Assembly (NCBI GenBank): GCA_902537895.1
Contig: CACBCU010000005.1
Location: forward strand, 1 to 50,326
Source: an uncultured Pelagibacteraceae bacterium
GTDB lineage: Bacteria > Pseudomonadota > Alphaproteobacteria > Pelagibacterales > Pelagibacteraceae
DNA length: 50,326 nucleotides
Direction: 5' to 3'
Shown here: piece by piece, positions 1 to 7,843 of the stretch
Numbering within the stretch: the stretch's first letter is position 1
Layout: the number at the start of each line of letters is the position of its first letter
The notes under the pieces: generated by a model
Databases searched by the model: none
Seen by the model: the letters and a program-made list of their open reading frames with translations, nothing else
What the model was told of the DNA's origin: nothing
Made by a program: the position numbers and the translations under genes

Positions 1-1
1 A

Positions 2-148
2 AAAGAAGTATTTGAATTTTTTGATAATGTAAAAGTTAATGAAGATAATGAAGATTTAAGAAAAAATCGTTTGGAACTTATAAATATGTTATGTAAAACC
101 TTTCAAAATTTTATGAATTTTCAATTATTAAAAGCCAATAATGAATAA
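2..148 (+). CDS. glyS: Glycyl-tRNA synthetase beta subunit, C-terminal end (partial)
   Basis: Only the last 48 codons lie in the window; the reading frame is open from base 2 to a TAA at 146-148. The segment FFDNVKVNEDNEDLRKNRL matches the conserved C-terminal anticodon-binding region of the GlyS beta subunit (family pattern FFDxVMVNxxDxxLRxNRLxLL). With GlyQ it would charge tRNA-Gly in the cytoplasm. The last 8 nt (ATGAATAA, 141-148) overlap the start of ppdK, so the two genes are probably cotranscribed and translationally coupled. The partial length limits certainty, but the motif is distinctive. Confidence 0.82.
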   Translation, partial: KEVFEFFDNVKVNEDNEDLRKNRLELINMLCKTFQNFMNFQLLKANNE

Positions 149-2798
149 GTTAATTTTAAATTTTAAATCTAAAGATTCAAAAAAAATTAAAAATCCCAAA
201 AATTTTTTAGGTGGCAAAGGTGCTAATTTATCAGAAATGGGAAGAATGGGTCTTCCAGTTCCACCTGGATTTACAATTTCAACAAAAGTCTGTGATATTT
301 TTTACCAAAATAAAAAGAGATTGAATTCTTCATTGATAAATCAAATGAAAAAAGAGTTAAAGATAATTGAGAAAGACGTAAAAAAAAAATTTGGAGATCT
401 TAAAAATCCACTTTTATTATCCGTGAGATCTGGTGCTAGAGTATCAATGCCCGGTATGATGGATACAATACTTAATCTTGGTTTGAATGACAAAACTGTT
501 AAAGCACTAGCTAACAAAACCTCTAATGGAAGATTTGCCAAAGATAGTTATAGAAGATTTATTCAAATGTATGGAAATGTTGTTCTTGGGGTAGAAAATT
601 ATCATTTTGAGGAACTTATAGAAAATTATAAATTAACTAAAGGAGTTTTGCTAGATACAGATCTTGATGAAGATGATTGGGATGGTTTGATAAAAGATTT
701 TAAAAACATTGTTAAAGAAAAAACAAAAAAAGAATTTCCTCAAGATGTATATCATCAATTATTAGGAGCAATAAGTGCAGTATTTTTATCTTGGGACAGT
801 AATAGAGCTAAAATTTATAGAAAGTTAAATCATATACCATCTGAATGGGGAACAGCAGTTAATGTGCAATCTATGGTTTTTGGAAATATGGGAAATGATT
901 GTGCTACTGGAGTTGTTTTTACTAGAAATCCGTCAGATGGAACAAATGATATTTATGGAGAGTATTTAATTAATGCTCAAGGAGAGGATGTTGTAGCAGG
1001 AACAAGGACACCACAATATATTACGAAAAAAGCCAAACGAGAGGCAAAAGTTGAGGCACTTTCCATGGAAGAGTCTATGCCAAAAGTTTATTTAGAACTT
1101 CATAAAATTTTAAAAAAGTTAGAGTCGCATTACAAAGATATGCAAGATGTAGAATTTACAGTTGAGAATGAGAAATTATGGATCTTACAAACTAGGTCAG
1201 GTAAAAGGACTGCAAAATCAGCAGTTAAGATCGCTGTAGATATGGTTAAAGAAAAATTAATCACTAAAAATGATGCTGTTTTAAAAGTTGATCCTAATTC
1301 TTTAGATACACTTTTGCATCCCACTTTAGATGAGAAAAGTCCAATCAAGGTTATTGCAAATGGTCTCCCAGCATCTCCTGGTGCAGTAAGTGGAAAGGTG
1401 GTTTTCACTTCGGAAGAAGCTGAAAGATTAAATGATATGATGCAAGATACAATTTTAGTTAGAGTTGAAACTTCTCCAGAAGATATTCAAGGAATGCATG
1501 CTGCAAAGGGCATTTTAACCTCAAGAGGAGGAATGACTAGTCATGCTGCAGTTGTAGCTAGGGGAATGGGAAGACCTTGTGTTTCTGGTTCTAGTGAAAT
1601 TGAAATTAATTACGATAAAAAAATATTTAAAACATCTTCAGTTGAGGTCAAAGAGGGAGAAATAATCACTATTGATGGCTCTACAGGAAGAATAATTTTA
1701 GGCACAGTTCCAACTATAAAACCTGAGATATCAGGAGATTTTTCAAAATTGATGAGCTGGGCTGATAAAATTAGAAAACTTAAAGTACGGACTAACTCTG
1801 AGACTCCGCTAGACACTAAAACAGCCAGAGATTTTGGAGCAGAGGGTATAGGGCTTTGTAGGACTGAACACATGTTTTTTGATGAGGAAAGAATTTTATC
1901 TGTTCGAGAAATGATTTTATCAAAAACACTCGATGATAGATCTAAAGCTTTGCAAAAAATTCTCCCACATCAAAAAAAAGATTTTATGGAAATATTTAAG
2001 ATTATGCACGGGCTTCCAGTTACTGTAAGATTATTAGACCCACCATTACACGAATTTTTACCTAAATCTGATAAAGAAATTTCTGAAGTAGCTAATGTTA
2101 TTGGATCAGACAAAAAGGAAATTGAAAGCAGGATAGAGGAACTGCATGAACAAAATCCTATGTTAGGACATAGAGGCTGTAGGCTTGGTATCTCATATCC
2201 TGAAATTTATGAAATACAATGTAGAGCGATATTCGAGGCTCTTGCAGACCTTAAAAAAAGTAAACAAAAATTTGCTTTTCCTGAGATAATGATACCATTG
2301 GTTTCAACCGAAGCTGAGATTAAAATAATGAAAAATTTAGTAATTGATACTGCAAGAAAAGTTCAAAAGGAAAATAAAACAAAAATTGAATTTCTTGTAG
2401 GAACAATGATTGAGTTACCTAGAGCTGCAATCAAAGCGAAAGATATTGCAAAACATGCTGAATTTTTTAGTTTTGGAACAAATGATTTAACTCAAACAAC
2501 TTTTGGAATAAGTAGAGATGATAGTGGTAAATTTTTAAATGATTATATTGAAAATAAAATATTTTCTATTGATCCATTTGTAACAATTGATGACGGGGTA
2601 AAAGATTTAGTAGAAATAGCGGTTAATAAAGGAAAGAAACAAAATAAAAATATTAAGTTAGGCATTTGTGGAGAACATGGGGGAGATCCAGAGAGTATTC
2701 TTTTTTGTTCACAAGCCGGATTGGATTATGTTTCATGTTCACCCTACAGGGTTCCTATTGCAAGATTGGCTGCTGCTCAAGCAGAACTTAAAAAATAA
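141..2798 (+). CDS. ppdK: Pyruvate, phosphate dikinase
   Basis: At 885 aa this is the usual PPDK length. It interconverts pyruvate + ATP + Pi and phosphoenolpyruvate + AMP + PPi in the cytoplasm. The N-terminal nucleotide-binding domain opens with GGKGANLSEM. The central phosphohistidine domain carries GGMTSHAAVVARGMGRPC, with the swivelling His at residue 468. The C-terminal PEP-binding TIM barrel ends with GICGEHGGDP, with the catalytic Cys at about 843. The ATG at 141 sits inside the end of glyS (8-nt overlap). In a SAR11-like cell it would serve gluconeogenesis or PPi-linked glycolysis; the direction cannot be read from sequence. Confidence 0.97.
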   Translation: MNKLILNFKSKDSKKIKNPKNFLGGKGANLSEMGRMGLPVPPGFTISTKVCDIFYQNKKRLNSSLINQMKKELKIIEKDVKKKFGDLKNPLLLSVRSGARVSMPGMMDTILNLGLNDKTVKALANKTSNGRFAKDSYRRFIQMYGNVVLGVENYHFEELIENYKLTKGVLLDTDLDEDDWDGLIKDFKNIVKEKTKKEFPQDVYHQLLGAISAVFLSWDSNRAKIYRKLNHIPSEWGTAVNVQSMVFGNMGNDCATGVVFTRNPSDGTNDIYGEYLINAQGEDVVAGTRTPQYITKKAKREAKVEALSMEESMPKVYLELHKILKKLESHYKDMQDVEFTVENEKLWILQTRSGKRTAKSAVKIAVDMVKEKLITKNDAVLKVDPNSLDTLLHPTLDEKSPIKVIANGLPASPGAVSGKVVFTSEEAERLNDMMQDTILVRVETSPEDIQGMHAAKGILTSRGGMTSHAAVVARGMGRPCVSGSSEIEINYDKKIFKTSSVEVKEGEIITIDGSTGRIILGTVPTIKPEISGDFSKLMSWADKIRKLKVRTNSETPLDTKTARDFGAEGIGLCRTEHMFFDEERILSVREMILSKTLDDRSKALQKILPHQKKDFMEIFKIMHGLPVTVRLLDPPLHEFLPKSDKEISEVANVIGSDKKEIESRIEELHEQNPMLGHRGCRLGISYPEIYEIQCRAIFEALADLKKSKQKFAFPEIMIPLVSTEAEIKIMKNLVIDTARKVQKENKTKIEFLVGTMIELPRAAIKAKDIAKHAEFFSFGTNDLTQTTFGISRDDSGKFLNDYIENKIFSIDPFVTIDDGVKDLVEIAVNKGKKQNKNIKLGICGEHGGDPESILFCSQAGLDYVSCSPYRVPIARLAAAQAELKK

Positions 2799-3497
2799 TT
2801 ACTTAAATAAGCTTTCCTTAATTTTATTAGCTATTTTTTCGTATTTTATTGGAACTAATGAATTATCACTAAACCCAAAATCTAATTTAAATTTGTGAAT
2901 AGCTTTGGCTTTGTCATTACCAGCAAAATGAACTAAGAAATGATCATTAATTTTTTTAAAATGATAGGGTCTAGTATTAAAAATCTCATAATCAACAAGC
3001 GTTATTTTTGACATTAAATCTTCATCTTTAACTAATTCAAAAACGATTCTATCTTGATCGCCATTTGTAAAAATTCCATATTTATCAAAGTCCCACCAAT
3101 TCCTTACTTTCTCAATATTTTGGGTCAAAACTTTTTGAAAAAAATTTTTTACCTCTATATTGTTCTTAAAAAAAAAACTTCCTGAAGTTAAAAAAGTCCA
3201 ACCACCATTCGGATTAACAGGAGACTTAGGAAAAATCATAATATTTGAATCAAAATCTAAATTTAATGAATCAAATGATTTATTATAATCAGTGAAAAAA
3301 ACGTCATCATCAACCCAGAACCACCATTCGTTATCAATTGGTAGTTCTAGGATAGATAAAATTTTATGGTCATAAATAGATAATAAATTACGTTTTTTAT
3401 TATCAAATTTATATTTGTAATTAAATATATTAGCATAAGACGCATGATTAATAATTGAGTCAAATCTTATTTGTGTACATCCAGATAAAATATTCAT
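2799..3497 (-). CDS. Putative GT-A type glycosyltransferase (GT34/GMA12-like)
   Basis: A 232-aa protein without signal peptide or membrane segment. It has an aromatic strand followed by an acidic triad (WWFWVDDDVFF, Asp 63-65), which resembles the DXD metal/nucleotide-sugar motif of GT-A enzymes. It also has NGDQD (145-149) and HFAGND (190-195), similar to the EQDAL and HFAG motifs of the galactosyl/mannosyltransferase family GMA12/MNN10. The donor and acceptor cannot be told. It stands alone, tail to tail with ppdK (no spacer), with the tmRNA gene upstream. The family call is by motif only. Confidence 0.5.
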   Translation of the reverse strand: MNILSGCTQIRFDSIINHASYANIFNYKYKFDNKKRNLLSIYDHKILSILELPIDNEWWFWVDDDVFFTDYNKSFDSLNLDFDSNIMIFPKSPVNPNGGWTFLTSGSFFFKNNIEVKNFFQKVLTQNIEKVRNWWDFDKYGIFTNGDQDRIVFELVKDEDLMSKITLVDYEIFNTRPYHFKKINDHFLVHFAGNDKAKAIHKFKLDFGFSDNSLVPIKYEKIANKIKESLFK

Positions 3498-3578
3498 TTC
3501 TAGTTATTATCAATTAAGTGTTTTTACGTAAATCTGTAATTTAGTGATCTTAATTTTTCACTAGTCCTTTTTTCTAAA

Positions 3579-3746
3579 GGGGCGTTCTGTTGCCAGGTGC
3601 CCCAAAACCCCGTCTGCTAAATTAACAAAGTTAATTAGGCAGCAAGTGCGTAACTTTCGTTAGCAATTATAAATTAGCCCTTTGCGGAGGAACAATTCCG
3701 AACGAAAGAATAGCTTTTAGTCACCCGTCGAATCTAGTTCACCCCC
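3579..3746 (-). ncRNA. ssrA: tmRNA coding piece (circularly permuted ssrA)
   Basis: On the minus strand this starts GGGGGTGAACTAGATTCGAC, the hallmark 5' end of tmRNA. Its first seven bases pair perfectly with CACCTCC at the end of the acceptor piece, giving a 7-bp acceptor stem whose third pair is G-U, the alanyl-tRNA identity element. The tag frame lies at 3664-3635: GCT resume codon, then A-N-E-S-Y-A-L-A-A and TAA, so the full tag would be AANESYALAA, ending in the usual ALAA degron. The piece closes with a GGGGC...GCCCC structure; its 3' end at 3579 is estimated from that stem. Two-piece permuted tmRNA is typical of Alphaproteobacteria. Confidence 0.92.
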
Positions 3747-3758
3747 ATAAGTTGTAAA

Positions 3759-3838
3759 TGGTGGAGGTGGTGGGTACTGCCCCCACGTCCGCAATGGTTA
3801 TTACGAAATTCGTTTATCGTCATAGTTGGAAAACCAAC
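3759..3838 (-). ncRNA. ssrA: tmRNA acceptor piece (circularly permuted ssrA)
   Basis: On the minus strand this segment precedes the coding piece and ends CACCTCC-A-CCA with an encoded CCA. It contains a T-arm of five pairs, GTGGG/CCCAC, around a seven-base loop GGCAGTA, not the usual TTCRANN loop. Only 12 nt (3747-3758) separate it from the 5' end of the coding piece; in the permuted precursor that spacer would be removed to leave two RNAs held together by the acceptor stem. The 5' end near 3838 is inferred from an upstream promoter-like pair, not from a visible processing site. Confidence 0.88.
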
Positions 3839-3844
3839 ATGTTT

Positions 3845-3872
3845 AATATAAAAGTAATTCTTGAAGATTCAA
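3845..3872 (-). promoter_or_regulatory. Probable ssrA promoter
   Basis: On the minus strand TTGAAT (3872-3867) is followed after 16 nt by TATATT (3850-3845), a reasonable sigma-70 pair that would start transcription near 3838, just ahead of the tmRNA acceptor piece. It lies between the divergent ssrA and thyX genes. Confidence 0.5.
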
Positions 3873-3882
3873 TAAATTATTC

Positions 3883-4830
3883 ATGAAATTAACCAAAGAA
3901 CAACAACAAGAAATTAAAGATCAACAGTCTCAAGAAAATAAGACTAAGAGAGTTACTGTTGCGGAACTAGAAAATATTCTTTACGAGGCAATACCCATTT
4001 TAGATCATGGTTTTATAAGAGTTATTGATTATATGGGTGATGATACGTCTATTGTTCAGGCAGCAAGAGTTTCCTACGGTAAAGGGACTAAGAAAGTTTC
4101 AACTGATTCTGGTTTAATAAAATATTTAATGAGGCACTGGCACAGTACACCATTTGAAATGTGCGAAATTAAGTATCATGTAAAACTTCCAATTTTTATT
4201 GCTAGACAATGGATTAGACATAGAACAGCTAATGTAAATGAATATTCTGCAAGGTATTCTATTTTAGATAAGGAGTTTTATCTTCCTGCTGTAGAAAATT
4301 TAGCAGCTCAATCTCAAAATAATAGACAAGGAAGAGGAGATGTTCTTTCAGGAGATCAGGCAAAAAAAGTTTTAGATTTACTTAAAAAAGATGCAGAACA
4401 AACATATGATAATTACGAAACTATGCTCAATGAGAGATATGATGGTTCTGTAATCGATAAAAAACAAGTTGGTTTAGCAAGAGAACTAGCAAGAATGAAT
4501 TTAACTTTAAACACTTATACGCAATGGTATTGGAAAACAGATCTTTTAAATTTAATGAATTTTCTAAGATTAAGAGCTGATCATCACGCTCAATATGAAA
4601 TAAGAGCTTATGCAGATGCTATGTTAGATACTGTCAAAAAATGGGTTCCAATTACCTATGATGCATTTATGGACTATAGAGTGGGAGGAACTGAAGTATC
4701 CTCAAAAGGCAAAAAGATAATTCAAAAATTGATTGGTGGGGAGAAAATTGATGCTGAAAAATCAGGATTATCTAAGCGAGAATGGAATGAGTTAATGACT
4801 GCTTTTGATCTAAAAGATAAGTTGATATAG
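3883..4830 (+). CDS. thyX: Flavin-dependent thymidylate synthase ThyX
   Basis: A 315-aa protein. The ThyX signature [14 protein letters not shown] is at residues 112-125, matching RHRx7S plus the following S-x-R-Y. The enzyme makes dTMP from dUMP with methylene-tetrahydrofolate as carbon donor and FAD/NADPH as reductant, replacing ThyA. An N-terminal 30-residue polar extension precedes the conserved fold. It is divergent from ssrA and followed after 27 nt by an unrelated outer-membrane gene, so it is probably transcribed from the 3840-3882 region. The identification is firm; the exact start within the polar N-terminus is less so. Confidence 0.96.
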   Translation: MKLTKEQQQEIKDQQSQENKTKRVTVAELENILYEAIPILDHGFIRVIDYMGDDTSIVQAARVSYGKGTKKVSTDSGLIKYLMRHWHSTPFEMCEIKYHVKLPIFIARQWIRHRTANVNEYSARYSILDKEFYLPAVENLAAQSQNNRQGRGDVLSGDQAKKVLDLLKKDAEQTYDNYETMLNERYDGSVIDKKQVGLARELARMNLTLNTYTQWYWKTDLLNLMNFLRLRADHHAQYEIRAYADAMLDTVKKWVPITYDAFMDYRVGGTEVSSKGKKIIQKLIGGEKIDAEKSGLSKREWNELMTAFDLKDKLI

Positions 4831-4857
4831 TCCACCAAAAAAAAATAAAAACTATAA

Positions 4858-6966
4858 ATGAAATTTATAAAAAAAATAACTTTCATAATCATTTTCCTTT
4901 CATTGAATTTTAATGCTTTTGGAGCTGTAAGTGGATTTGTTGACAGTAAACAGGTCACCCAAAGACGTCCAATGGGAGTAGCCTTTAATCCAAGTGGAAC
5001 TAAAATGTTTGTTGTTGGAACAGTTGAAAATAAAATTTTTGAGTTTGATTTGACCACTGGTTTTGATCTTTCAACAGCTACAAAAAATTCTAATTTGTGT
5101 GACTTTTCAAGCCAAGCTACTGATGTTGTAGACATAGATTTTAATTCAGATGGAACTAAATTATTTCTTGCAGACCAAGACCAAGGCGGTAATGATGAAA
5201 CGATAGAAGAGTTTGACTTAAGCACTGCATATGATGTTTCATCTTGCACGCATGTGAAAGAACATTTTGCGGGTGATTATGTTGAATTAGTTGGTATCGA
5301 ATTTAATTCTAATGGAACAAAACTTTTTATTTATAATACGTCAGGTACTAACTCGATTAAACAATATTCACTAAATAGTCCTTATAATCTATCAAATCCA
5401 ACTCTCCAAAAACAATCAACTGGAACAAGTAACAAAACCTTTCAAACTATTGAGTCTCAACCAACAGGATTTGCTTTTAGCTCTGATGGCTCTAAAATGT
5501 TCATTACTGGAAAAAATAAAGATAAAGTTCAAGAATTCAATTTAAGTACGCCTTTTGATTTATCGAGTGTCTCAAAGACGGGAGCTTATGATATTTCTGA
5601 TGAAATAGATATTGTAGGTGGAATATCATTCAGCAATGATGGTCTTAAAATGTTTGTCGTAGACTCAAAGAATAATGATGATAACAAAGATGTTAATGAA
5701 TACAACCTAACTTGCGGGTTTGGAGTAAAAGAATGTATTGATCCAACTGCTAATAAAGATGATGTTGCATCGGCAGAATCCCAATCAGAGGCAGCAAAAA
5801 AATTAATTCAACATACAACCTATCCAGTATTAAATCGTATGGAATGGTTAAGACGAAATAGTGGAAGAATAAATTTAACAAATCAAAATATTAAGTTTCA
5901 ATTTAATAATGAAATTTTAAATTCTCTTACAGAGGAATTAATTCCTCTTTATTTTTCTAATAATAATTCCTCCGATTTAAATCAAAATTCTAGCTGGTCT
6001 TTTTGGAGCGAAGGTACAATTAGTATTGGTAAAATTGGAGATACTTCTAATTCTTCCTCAAAAGATATTAATACTTCAGCAATTACTTTTGGAGCCGACA
6101 AAAGAAGTGAAGATAATATTATGAGAGGAATAGCATTAAGATTTGGAAGTGATGATGTTGATGTGGGAGATCTTGGAAGTTCGCTTGATATGAGTTCATT
6201 TAGTTTAACTTTTTATGAAAGCAAACCAAAAGGAGGAGAGAGATTTACAGATCACTTATTAGGTTTGAGTTTTATAAATTCTGATTTATTAAATAATAGC
6301 GGTTCAACATCAACTGACGGTGAAAGATATGGTGAGCAATTATATGGGTCCTTAAGTTTAAGAGATACTTTTTCGAAAAATAAATTTAATTTTACACCAA
6401 AAATAAAAATAAATTATGGGATAACACATTTTGGTGAATATACAGAAACAGGAGCAGCTGGATTGAATTTAAAATTTGAAGATCAATATATTGGAAATTT
6501 TACTTCCTCAATAGGTGCAAGTTTGGACAATACTTATGAATTAAAAGTTGGAAGTTTGATACCGTATTTTGATTTTGAATATTATGCCGATATGAGTCCG
6601 TCATCTCAGCAAAAATTTTCATACGAGTCAGATGGTAGTGCTTATACTTTTAGAAATATAAATAATGCTACCCATAATATAATTGGTGGGATTGGATTTG
6701 ACTTAATTTCTAAAAATGGTTTAACTTTAATGACGAAATATACTAGGGATCAAGCTAAAGACAATAAAAATGATAATTTTGTGATAGCCCTAGATTATAA
6801 AAATTCACAAAAATCATTTTACGCAATGTCACTACAAGACTCATTTGCAAAACTATCTCACAACAAAGAGTTAGATAGTTTTAAGATTAACATAGACAGT
6901 CATTATGAACTTTTTAAAAATAATCCTGATTATGAATTGAAAATAATGATTTCAAATATCAAATGA
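4858..6966 (+). CDS. Autotransporter-like surface protein with propeller-type repeats
   Basis: A 702-aa protein with a signal peptide (first ~23 residues, ending NAFGA). Residues ~40-285 hold five repeats built on [N/S]-x-[D/S/N]-G-[T/S/L]-K-[M/L]-F (at about 44, 96, 150, 208 and 259). Most are followed by a strand and an F-D-L-S-T-x-[F/Y]-D-[L/V]-S motif, suggesting a beta-propeller. A linker follows CGFGVKECID (287-296). Residues ~375-702 are rich in alternating amphipathic strands, as in an autotransporter (type V) beta-barrel (for example FWSEGTISIGKIGDTS, then ITFGADKR). It is probably anchored in the outer membrane with the repeat part outside. The ligand is unknown. It is convergent with mrp, with only 2 nt between. 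Confidence 0.7.
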   Translation: MKFIKKITFIIIFLSLNFNAFGAVSGFVDSKQVTQRRPMGVAFNPSGTKMFVVGTVENKIFEFDLTTGFDLSTATKNSNLCDFSSQATDVVDIDFNSDGTKLFLADQDQGGNDETIEEFDLSTAYDVSSCTHVKEHFAGDYVELVGIEFNSNGTKLFIYNTSGTNSIKQYSLNSPYNLSNPTLQKQSTGTSNKTFQTIESQPTGFAFSSDGSKMFITGKNKDKVQEFNLSTPFDLSSVSKTGAYDISDEIDIVGGISFSNDGLKMFVVDSKNNDDNKDVNEYNLTCGFGVKECIDPTANKDDVASAESQSEAAKKLIQHTTYPVLNRMEWLRRNSGRINLTNQNIKFQFNNEILNSLTEELIPLYFSNNNSSDLNQNSSWSFWSEGTISIGKIGDTSNSSSKDINTSAITFGADKRSEDNIMRGIALRFGSDDVDVGDLGSSLDMSSFSLTFYESKPKGGERFTDHLLGLSFINSDLLNNSGSTSTDGERYGEQLYGSLSLRDTFSKNKFNFTPKIKINYGITHFGEYTETGAAGLNLKFEDQYIGNFTSSIGASLDNTYELKVGSLIPYFDFEYYADMSPSSQQKFSYESDGSAYTFRNINNATHNIIGGIGFDLISKNGLTLMTKYTRDQAKDNKNDNFVIALDYKNSQKSFYAMSLQDSFAKLSHNKELDSFKINIDSHYELFKNNPDYELKIMISNIK

Positions 6967-6968
6967 TT

Positions 6969-7793
6969 TTACAAGTAGCTAGATCTAATTTTATTAGCTA
7001 AATTTATATAAATCTCAGATATTTTACTATCCGGATTACTTTCAACGATAGGTTTTCCTTGATCTCCTAATCTACCGATTTCAGGATCAATTGGTATTTC
7101 CCCTAAAAATTCTTTATTAAATTCTTCAGCTGTTTTTTTGACCCCTCCCTCTCCAAAAATAGGATATTTTTTTCCATCATCGCCAATAAAATAACTCATG
7201 TTATCAACTAGTCCTAAAATTTTAACATTTAATTTATCAAACATTTTTATTCCTCTTTTTACATCTAAAAGAGCAACTTCTTGCGGAGTAGAAACTATTA
7301 TAGCTCCGTCCATTTTGATATCTTGCGAAAAAGTGAGTTGTGTATCACCAGTACCAGGTGGCATATCTACAATTATAAAATCTAACTCTTTCCAATTAAC
7401 TTTTTGCGTAAATGTTTTAATTGCACTTGTTACCATTGGTCCTCTCCAAATCATTGGGGTTTGTTGATCTGTCAGAAATCCAATAGACATGCATTGAATA
7501 TCGTATTTTGTTATAGGTTCTAATTTTTGACCATCACTTTTGGGCTTTTCATCAATTCCAAACATTTTAGGAATTGAGGGTCCATAAATATCAGCATCTA
7601 ATATTCCAACTTTAGATCCAACCCTTTTTAATGCTAAAGCTAGATTCGTCGCAAATGTAGACTTTCCAACACCCCCTTTTGCACTTGAAATTGCTATTGT
7701 AAACTTAGTTCCAAGGATTGGATTTTTTTTAAAGACTTTTCTTGGACCTTTTCCTCTTATTGCGTCACTTAATTCTTGTTTATTATCAGTCAT
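6969..7793 (-). CDS. mrp: Mrp/NBP35-family iron-sulfur carrier ATPase
   Basis: A 274-aa P-loop ATPase. A deviant Walker A motif, SSAKGGVGKST, is at residues 36-46, followed by the D-A-D-I-Y-G-P-S-I-P segment and VDMPPGTGD. These define the Mrp/ApbC/NBP35 group, which assembles and transfers Fe-S clusters. Two usual parts are missing: the N-terminal MIP18 (DUF59) domain, and the CPxC pair expected after NMSYF, which here reads NMSYFIGDDGKKYPIFG with no cysteines. Its Fe-S role is therefore inferred from family only. It is divergent from hflK across 50 nt. Confidence 0.9.
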   Translation of the reverse strand: MTDNKQELSDAIRGKGPRKVFKKNPILGTKFTIAISSAKGGVGKSTFATNLALALKRVGSKVGILDADIYGPSIPKMFGIDEKPKSDGQKLEPITKYDIQCMSIGFLTDQQTPMIWRGPMVTSAIKTFTQKVNWKELDFIIVDMPPGTGDTQLTFSQDIKMDGAIIVSTPQEVALLDVKRGIKMFDKLNVKILGLVDNMSYFIGDDGKKYPIFGEGGVKKTAEEFNKEFLGEIPIDPEIGRLGDQGKPIVESNPDSKISEIYINLANKIRSSYL

Positions 7794-7807
7794 AAATTGA
7801 TCTTAAC

Positions 7808-7835
7808 TTGTTTTTAATAAATTAGACACTATATA
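7808..7835 (+). promoter_or_regulatory. Candidate hflK promoter
   Basis: TTGTTT (7808-7813), 16 nt, then TATATA (7830-7835). The hflK ATG begins only 8 nt after the -10 hexamer, so transcripts would have almost no leader. The call is by eye and the region is AT-rich. Confidence 0.35.
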
Positions 7836-7843
7836 GATAGCGT

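Noticed and set aside
2668..2898. 76-aa plus-strand frame at the end of ppdK
   Set aside because: It is an alternate frame of ppdK running into the antisense of the glycosyltransferase gene; no ribosome site and odd composition.
3542..3563. Hairpin TAGTGA/TCACTA downstream of the tmRNA coding piece as a terminator
   Set aside because: Only six pairs, a 10-nt loop and no clear T-tract on the minus strand; it may help end the transcript but cannot be called.
4722..5249. 175-aa open frame on the minus strand
   Set aside because: It lies antisense across the end of thyX and the start of the autotransporter gene, has no recognisable motif, and both overlapped genes are well supported.
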